NCBI GenBank assembly: GCA_945957305.1
Contig: CAMFLN010000036.1
Location: 1 to 10,719 of the forward strand
Reading direction: 5' to 3'
Source of the DNA: an uncultured Planctomycetaceae bacterium
GTDB lineage: Bacteria; Planctomycetota; Planctomycetia; Pirellulales; JACPPG01
Length of the DNA: 10,719 nucleotides
Positions 6,626 through 10,719 of the stretch are shown in pieces. Positions within the stretch are counted from its first letter, which is position 1. The number at the start of each line of letters is the position of its first letter. Made by a program: the position numbers and the translations under genes. The notes under the pieces were generated by a model. That model had not been told where the DNA came from. It did not search any database and was given only the letters and a program-made list of their open reading frames with translations.

Positions 6626-7576
6626 ATGCATTTCGAGACGGCGGCGGTTTGGGCCGCGAACAGTGCTTCGCTGAATTGGGTTAAGCCGCTGTGGATCGTG
6701 GCCGCCGGCGTGGCGGGGCTGACGATTGCATTCTTCGCGCTGTACTACCTGCTGGTGGCCGTGGCGCCCAAGGTGGCTGCGATTGCTCACACGACCGCCA
6801 AGGAAGCGTGGGCGCAGCCCTTGTTTTGGGTCACCCTGGCCCTGGGCTCGGTGCTGCTGTTGGTCTTCCCCTTCATCCCGTATTACACGCTGGGGGAAGA
6901 CGTCAAGATGATCAAGGATTCGGGGCTGGCCTTGATCACGGTGCTCTCGATCATGCTGGCCGTGTGGACCGCGAGCGTCTCGGTCGCCGACGAAATTGAA
7001 GGGCGCACCGCGCTCACCTTGCTCAGCAAGCCGGTGGGACGCCGCCAGTTCATCCTGGGTAAATTTCTGGGGGTGCTGGCGCCGACGGCCTCGATGTTCG
7101 TGATGCTGGGCGCGTTGTTCCTGGCAACCGTCTCGTTCAAGGTCAAGCACGAGGCACGCGAATCCGCCGCTGGCGATCCTTCGGCGGCCGATTGCCAGGC
7201 CGAGATGGTGCAGATCGTGCCGGGACTCGTGCTTAAGTTCATGGAAGCGACGATGCTGGCCTCGATCAGCGTCGCCCTGTCGACGCGTCTGGCAATGATT
7301 CCGAATCTCGTCCTGTGCGTGACGATCTACGCCCTGGGGCATTTAGCGCCCATGTTCGCCAACGCATTTCGCGAGTCGCGGCTGGTGTCGTTTTTTGGCC
7401 AGTTTGTCGCCACGGTCCTGCCGAACCTCGACGACTTCGACATCCCGGCCGCGGTCTCGACCGGGCGCATGGTGCCGCTGATCTACCTGGCCTGGGCCGC
7501 GGTGTACTGCGTGCTGTACAGCACGGTCGCCATGGTGCTCGCGCTCTTGATGTTCGAGGATCGCGACCTGGCGTAG
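6626..7576 (+). CDS. ABC-2-type transporter permease
   Basis: The 316-residue integral membrane protein has about six or seven hydrophobic segments, roughly at 20-46, 66-86, 100-122, 147-171, 205-218, 224-246 and 283-311. Between segments 3 and 4 is the cytoplasmic motif EIEGRTALTLLSKPVGRRQF (123-142), typical of ABC-2/NosY-like permeases, where it forms the coupling region to the ATPase. A polar loop at 172-200 probably faces outward. Such proteins pair with a separate ATP-binding subunit to export lipids, glycans, drugs or ions, or to help cofactor assembly. No ATPase gene is in the window, so the partner must lie elsewhere. AGGG (6613-6616) is 9 nt before the ATG. The gene converges on the GlmM-like gene. 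Substrate unknown. Confidence 0.87.
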   Translation: MHFETAAVWAANSASLNWVKPLWIVAAGVAGLTIAFFALYYLLVAVAPKVAAIAHTTAKEAWAQPLFWVTLALGSVLLLVFPFIPYYTLGEDVKMIKDSGLALITVLSIMLAVWTASVSVADEIEGRTALTLLSKPVGRRQFILGKFLGVLAPTASMFVMLGALFLATVSFKVKHEARESAAGDPSAADCQAEMVQIVPGLVLKFMEATMLASISVALSTRLAMIPNLVLCVTIYALGHLAPMFANAFRESRLVSFFGQFVATVLPNLDDFDIPAAVSTGRMVPLIYLAWAAVYCVLYSTVAMVLALLMFEDRDLA

Positions 7577-7637
7577 CGGGCTCATCGTGTTACGTTCGAC
7601 GTCACGGCCCTCCGCCTGCTGCCCTCTGCCCGCTTTT
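7575..7637. terminator. Possible shared terminator of two convergent genes
   Basis: AGCGGGC (7575-7581) pairs with GCCCGCT (7628-7634), the latter followed by TTT on the plus strand. Between them is an inner stem CGTG-ACGT / ACGT-CACG (7586-7606) with a TT bulge and a TCG loop. The outer arms overlap the permease stop codon, and the TTT tract reaches the first base of the mutase stop codon. The large loop makes this tentative. Confidence 0.28.
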
Positions 7638-8982
7638 AAACGCGAGCCAGCACGTGGGCTGCGTCGTCACACAGGCGGTTGGCCTCAGCTTCGGTGGGGG
7701 CTTCAGCAATCGCGCGGACGATCGGCTCGGTATTGCTTGCGCGGACCAGCAGCCATCGTCCCGGCCAATCGAGCCGTAGTCCGTCCAGTGCATCGGTGGT
7801 GGCATCGGCAAAATGCTTTTTCAAGGCGGCCAGGCCGGCCGGAATTTTATCCGGTGCCAGCGCGATCTTGGTCTTCACGATTTCATAGCGAGGCAGCTCG
7901 TCGGCCAGGCGGCTGATCTTTTCGCCACGCGCGGCCATGGCGTCGAGAATCAAGGCCATGCCGACGAAACTGTCGCGCACCAATACCACGCGCGGATCGA
8001 TGATGCCGCCGTTGCCTTCACCGCCCAGCACCGCGCTATGGCACTGCATCGCTTCCACGACGTTGGCCTCGCCCACAGCGGAGCGGTAAAACGGCACTTT
8101 GTATTTGGCGGCGAGATCTTCCGTCATGCGGCTGGTCGAGCAATTCGTGACCACCGGGCCAGGGCGGCTCCTCAGCACATGATCGACGCACAGGGCCGGT
8201 GTGTATTCTTCGCCGATGTAGCGTCCCGTTTCGTCGATGATCGCCAGTCGATCGGCGTCGGGGTCTTGGCAAAAACCGATGTCGGCCTGCGACTGGCGAA
8301 CCCGCGCCAGGACGCCCGCCAGGTTTTCGGCCGTCGGCTCGGGCGTGTGCTCGAAATGGCCGTCAGGCTGATCGCCGAGCAAAGTGGCCTGGCAGCCGAG
8401 CTCTTCGAGCAGGCGTCGTCCGAGAACGCTGCCCGCCCCATGGTTGGAATCGAGCAAAACGCGAAACTTTCGTTTACGAATGCGCTCGACGTCGACCGTG
8501 GCCAGCACCAGCGCACAATGTGCAGAGATCGAATCGTCGCAGGCTATTTCGTGGCCAATCCGGTTGTGCGGCGACCAGGAGATTTTTCCGGCTCGATAGC
8601 GCTGCAAAACCTGTTGCCCATCGGCCGCGGGAATGACACGTCCCTCGGCCGAAAAGAGTTTCAGTCCGTTATATTCGGCCGGGTTGTGGCTGGCCGAGAT
8701 TTGTACCCCGCCGGCCGCCCCCAATGATCGTACGAGTACTCCGGTCGTGGGCGTGGCTGCGATATCGGCGTCGATTGTATTGCGCCCCACGCCTTGCAGC
8801 CCAGCCGCCACGGCTTGGGCCAGCATACGTCCGGTGGCACGCCCGTCGCGCGTGATCAGCACCGGGCGCCCCTGCGGGAGCGTCTGGTCGAAAGCACATA
8901 CGTAGCGAATGGCGAGTTCCGGGGTCAGGCTCTCGCCGATGATGCCACGCAATCCCGAAACACTGATGATCGGCTCGCTCAC
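7636..8982 (-). CDS. GlmM-like phosphoglucosamine/phosphomannomutase
   Basis: The 448-residue cytoplasmic enzyme belongs to the alpha-D-phosphohexomutases, which interconvert hexose 6- and 1-phosphates through a phosphoserine. All four domain signatures are visible: SGLRGI (9-14), ISASHNP with the phosphoserine Ser98, the Mg loop DPDADR (240-245), the sugar loop GGEGNGG (320-326) and the phosphate loop RASNTEP (414-420). Length fits GlmM (about 445). However, the sugar loop is the GEGNGG form rather than GEQSGH of E. coli GlmM; as I recall, GEGNGG is common in archaeal and some bacterial phosphoglucosamine or phosphomannomutases. It could feed UDP-GlcNAc or GDP-mannose synthesis. I chose GTG 8982 since GAGG (8991-8994) lies 8 nt upstream and the conserved region starts there; the frame continues to an ATG at 9147 without conserved sequence. 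It is divergent to a second mutase. Confidence 0.9.
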   Translation of the reverse strand: MSEPIISVSGLRGIIGESLTPELAIRYVCAFDQTLPQGRPVLITRDGRATGRMLAQAVAAGLQGVGRNTIDADIAATPTTGVLVRSLGAAGGVQISASHNPAEYNGLKLFSAEGRVIPAADGQQVLQRYRAGKISWSPHNRIGHEIACDDSISAHCALVLATVDVERIRKRKFRVLLDSNHGAGSVLGRRLLEELGCQATLLGDQPDGHFEHTPEPTAENLAGVLARVRQSQADIGFCQDPDADRLAIIDETGRYIGEEYTPALCVDHVLRSRPGPVVTNCSTSRMTEDLAAKYKVPFYRSAVGEANVVEAMQCHSAVLGGEGNGGIIDPRVVLVRDSFVGMALILDAMAARGEKISRLADELPRYEIVKTKIALAPDKIPAGLAALKKHFADATTDALDGLRLDWPGRWLLVRASNTEPIVRAIAEAPTEAEANRLCDDAAHVLARV

Positions 8983-9066
8983 GGACAGTTCCTCGCGGTG
9001 GGGGCGTGCGCCTGGGCCAAATTGCGAATCTGACAAGTCGGCGACGGCGTCGAATTGTGCGTGCAA

Positions 9067-9094
9067 AGTATAGCAGGCGCGCCGGGCCAGGTAA
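9067..9094 (-). promoter_or_regulatory. Candidate promoter of the GlmM-like gene
   Basis: On the minus strand TATACT (9072-9067, 5 of 6 to consensus) is preceded at 16 bp by TTACCT (9094-9089, weak). The leader to the GTG start would be about 75-80 nt. Confidence 0.25.
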
Positions 9095-9110
9095 CGCGAC
9101 GTGCCGGGAC

Positions 9111-9138
9111 TTGTGAGTTGAGGGCTTTTCGGCACAAT
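9111..9138 (+). promoter_or_regulatory. Candidate promoter of the PgcA-like gene
   Basis: TTGTGA (9111-9116, 4 of 6) and CACAAT (9133-9138, 4 of 6) are separated by 16 bp. The transcript would start near 9145, about 50 nt before the ATG. It does not overlap the minus-strand candidate promoter, so the two genes could be regulated separately. Confidence 0.3.
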
Positions 9139-9193
9139 AAACGCCACGTCGGCCCGCCGCGGCCGCAGGATTCAGTGAGTTCGAGGAGTGCTT

Positions 9194-10719
9194 ATGTCGA
9201 CTGCCGCGCATCCGTCGCCGGAAACGCTTGCCGAGCTGAACGTCGCGACCGCCGCTCAAAAAATTTCGGCCACCGCCGCCAAAAACGTTCTGGCCTGGCT
9301 CACCGAGCCCCGCTACGCCGAGTATGCCCCGCAGGTCGCCGAACACATCGCGGCAGGGCACTGGCAACAACTGGACGACGTTTTCTGGACGGTGATCCCG
9401 TTCGGCACGGGGGGGCGTCGCGGCCGCATGTACCCGATCGGCTGTAATGCGATCAATGATCGCACCATGGGGGAAAGCGCGCAAGGGTTGGCCGACTATG
9501 TCAAAGAGCAACGCCCGACCGGTGATATCCTCGCTTGTGCGATCGCTTACGACACGCGGCATCGTTCGCGCCATTTCGCCGAGCTGTGCGCGGAAATCAT
9601 GGTTGCGGCCGGTTTCGAGGTCTATTTCCTTGATGGTGTCCGCAGCACGCCCGAACTGTCGTTGGCCGTGCGGCATTTCCGCTGCTCGTGCGGGATCATG
9701 ATTACGGCCAGCCACAATCCGCCCAGCGACAATGCGATCAAAGCCTATTGGAGCACAGGCGCGCAACTGCTCCCTCCGCACGACAAGGGGGTCATCCAGC
9801 GCGTGATGAGCGTCACCACGATCGATCGCGTGCCGTTTGCTGATGCTGTCGCGTCCGGCAAAGTGAAGTTCAGCCAGGAAGAAGCGGACACCGTCTATCA
9901 AAAGGGAATCGAGGCCCAGAGCCTGCCGGGTGAGCGCGATTTGAAGATCATCTACTCCCCCATGCACGGCGTGGGAAGCACGAGCGTCCTGCCCGTGCTC
10001 GCCGCCACCGGTTTCAAGGAAGTCGAACTCTTTAAACCGCAAGCGACCCCGGATGGCGATTTCCCCAATGTCCCGGGGCACGTGTCGAATCCTGAGAACC
10101 CGGCGACGTTCGATGCCATGATCGAGCGGGCGCAGCAGACAGGCGCGGAATTGATTCTTTCCACAGACCCTGACGCCGACCGGCTGGGCTGCGCCGCGCC
10201 CGAGTCCACGGCGCTTGGCGCCCCTTGGCATCCGTTTACAGGCAACCAGATCGGCGCCTTGCTGGCCGAGTACGTGCTCAGCGGGCGGAAAGCGGCCGGC
10301 ACGCTGACCAGCGAGCACTACGTCGTCAAGACGCTCGTCACCAGCGAGATGATCCGCCGCATTGCCGATTCGTACGGCGTGAAGACCTACGGCAATTTGC
10401 TCGTTGGATTCAAATGGATCGCGCAAACCATCGACGAAGTCGGACCGGAAAAGTTTGTCATGGGCTGCGAGGAATCGCACGGCTTCCTGGTCGGCACGCA
10501 CGTCCGCGACAAGGACGCCGCCGTCGCCGCCATGCTGATCGCGGAGCTTGCCGCGCAGTGCAAAGCCGCGGGCGAGACGCTGCAGCAAAAACTCGATTCT
10601 CTCTATTGGCAGCATGGTTGCCATGCCGAGCGCACCGTGTCAAAAACGATGCCCGGCAGCGAGGGAATGACCCGCATGAAAGAACTCATGGCGCGGTTAC
10701 GCACAGAGCCGCCGAAGTC
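9194..10719 (+). CDS. PgcA-like phosphoglucomutase/phosphomannomutase, C-terminus beyond the window
   Basis: The frame is open from ATG 9194 to the window end: 508 codons and two bases, no stop. GAGGAG (9183-9188) lies 5 nt before the ATG. The protein is an alpha-D-phosphohexomutase of the long (about 550-600 residue) PgcA/PGM2-like branch. Signatures are PFGTGGRRG (69-77, substrate phosphate region), MITASHNPPSDN with phosphoserine Ser173, YSPMHGVG (254-261), the Mg loop DPDADR (325-330), GFKWI (405-409) and the sugar loop EESHGF (426-431). The last domain with its phosphate-binding SGTEP-type loop is missing, only because the window ends. The enzyme would interconvert glucose-6- and glucose-1-phosphate (or the mannose equivalents), supplying nucleotide sugars, glycogen or envelope glycans. 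The N-terminal 60 residues are a helical-looking Ala-rich extension, as in PgcA. No signal peptide. Confidence 0.93.
   Translation, partial: MSTAAHPSPETLAELNVATAAQKISATAAKNVLAWLTEPRYAEYAPQVAEHIAAGHWQQLDDVFWTVIPFGTGGRRGRMYPIGCNAINDRTMGESAQGLADYVKEQRPTGDILACAIAYDTRHRSRHFAELCAEIMVAAGFEVYFLDGVRSTPELSLAVRHFRCSCGIMITASHNPPSDNAIKAYWSTGAQLLPPHDKGVIQRVMSVTTIDRVPFADAVASGKVKFSQEEADTVYQKGIEAQSLPGERDLKIIYSPMHGVGSTSVLPVLAATGFKEVELFKPQATPDGDFPNVPGHVSNPENPATFDAMIERAQQTGAELILSTDPDADRLGCAAPESTALGAPWHPFTGNQIGALLAEYVLSGRKAAGTLTSEHYVVKTLVTSEMIRRIADSYGVKTYGNLLVGFKWIAQTIDEVGPEKFVMGCEESHGFLVGTHVRDKDAAVAAMLIAELAAQCKAAGETLQQKLDSLYWQHGCHAERTVSKTMPGSEGMTRMKELMARLRTEPPK

Noticed and set aside
7813..8727. 304-codon plus-strand frame over the GlmM-like gene
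   Set aside because: Antisense shadow of a clearly conserved mutase; no recognisable motif of its own.
8669..10624. 651-codon open frame on the minus strand
   Set aside because: It lies antisense to the PgcA-like mutase, whose plus-strand reading has all family motifs, and then overlaps the GlmM-like gene in another frame. Long antisense frames are expected in G+C-rich genes. The product has no recognisable domain.

Overview
The window is about 60% G+C, densely coded bacterial chromosome. It holds nine protein genes, two of them cut by the window edges. No RNA gene, insertion sequence, prophage gene or CRISPR array could be seen. The gene set resembles the Planctomycetota (Pirellulales-like): exported serine hydrolases, a xylose-isomerase-like TIM-barrel protein, a tiny Cys/Pro/Ala-rich lipoprotein-like peptide, weak Shine-Dalgarno sites with GTG/TTG starts, and AGTAG-rich intergenic inverted repeats. 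That assignment is inference from gene style, not from a marker gene.

Left part (1-2658). A Bax-inhibitor-1/YccA-like membrane protein runs off the left edge on the minus strand. Divergent to it is an exported alpha/beta-hydrolase of the acetyl-esterase/BD-FAE type. A striking 29-bp imperfect inverted repeat follows that gene. Next is a 389-residue sugar-phosphate isomerase/epimerase-like TIM-barrel protein with a complete set of metal-ligand candidates. The esterase and isomerase could both act on plant or algal sugars, but the repeat between them argues against a simple operon.

Middle (2677-4782). A second serine hydrolase, unrelated in detail to the first, lies on the minus strand and converges on the isomerase with an 18-bp gap. 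It has a Cys-rich export signal and a long low-complexity linker. Divergent to it is a 72-residue secreted or lipoprotein-like peptide with a very good ribosome binding site. A 326-bp gene-free stretch follows, ending in a candidate promoter overlapped by a dyad.

Right-middle (4783-7576). Three genes lie in the same direction: a class III PLP aminotransferase, an acylphosphatase with a TTG start, and an ABC-2-type permease. The last two are only 29 bp apart and probably co-transcribed.

Right part (7636-10719). Two members of the alpha-D-phosphohexomutase superfamily stand head to head around a 211-bp intergenic region. The minus-strand one is a GlmM-like phosphoglucosamine/phosphomannomutase with a GEGNGG sugar loop. 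The plus-strand one is a PgcA-like phosphoglucomutase/phosphomannomutase with an EESHG loop, cut off by the right edge. Together they probably supply sugar-1-phosphates for envelope, glycan or storage synthesis.

I found no convincing undescribed defence or mobile system. The most noteworthy items are the inverted repeat, the divergent mutase pair, the unusual minus-strand hydrolase and a few promoter-associated repeats.
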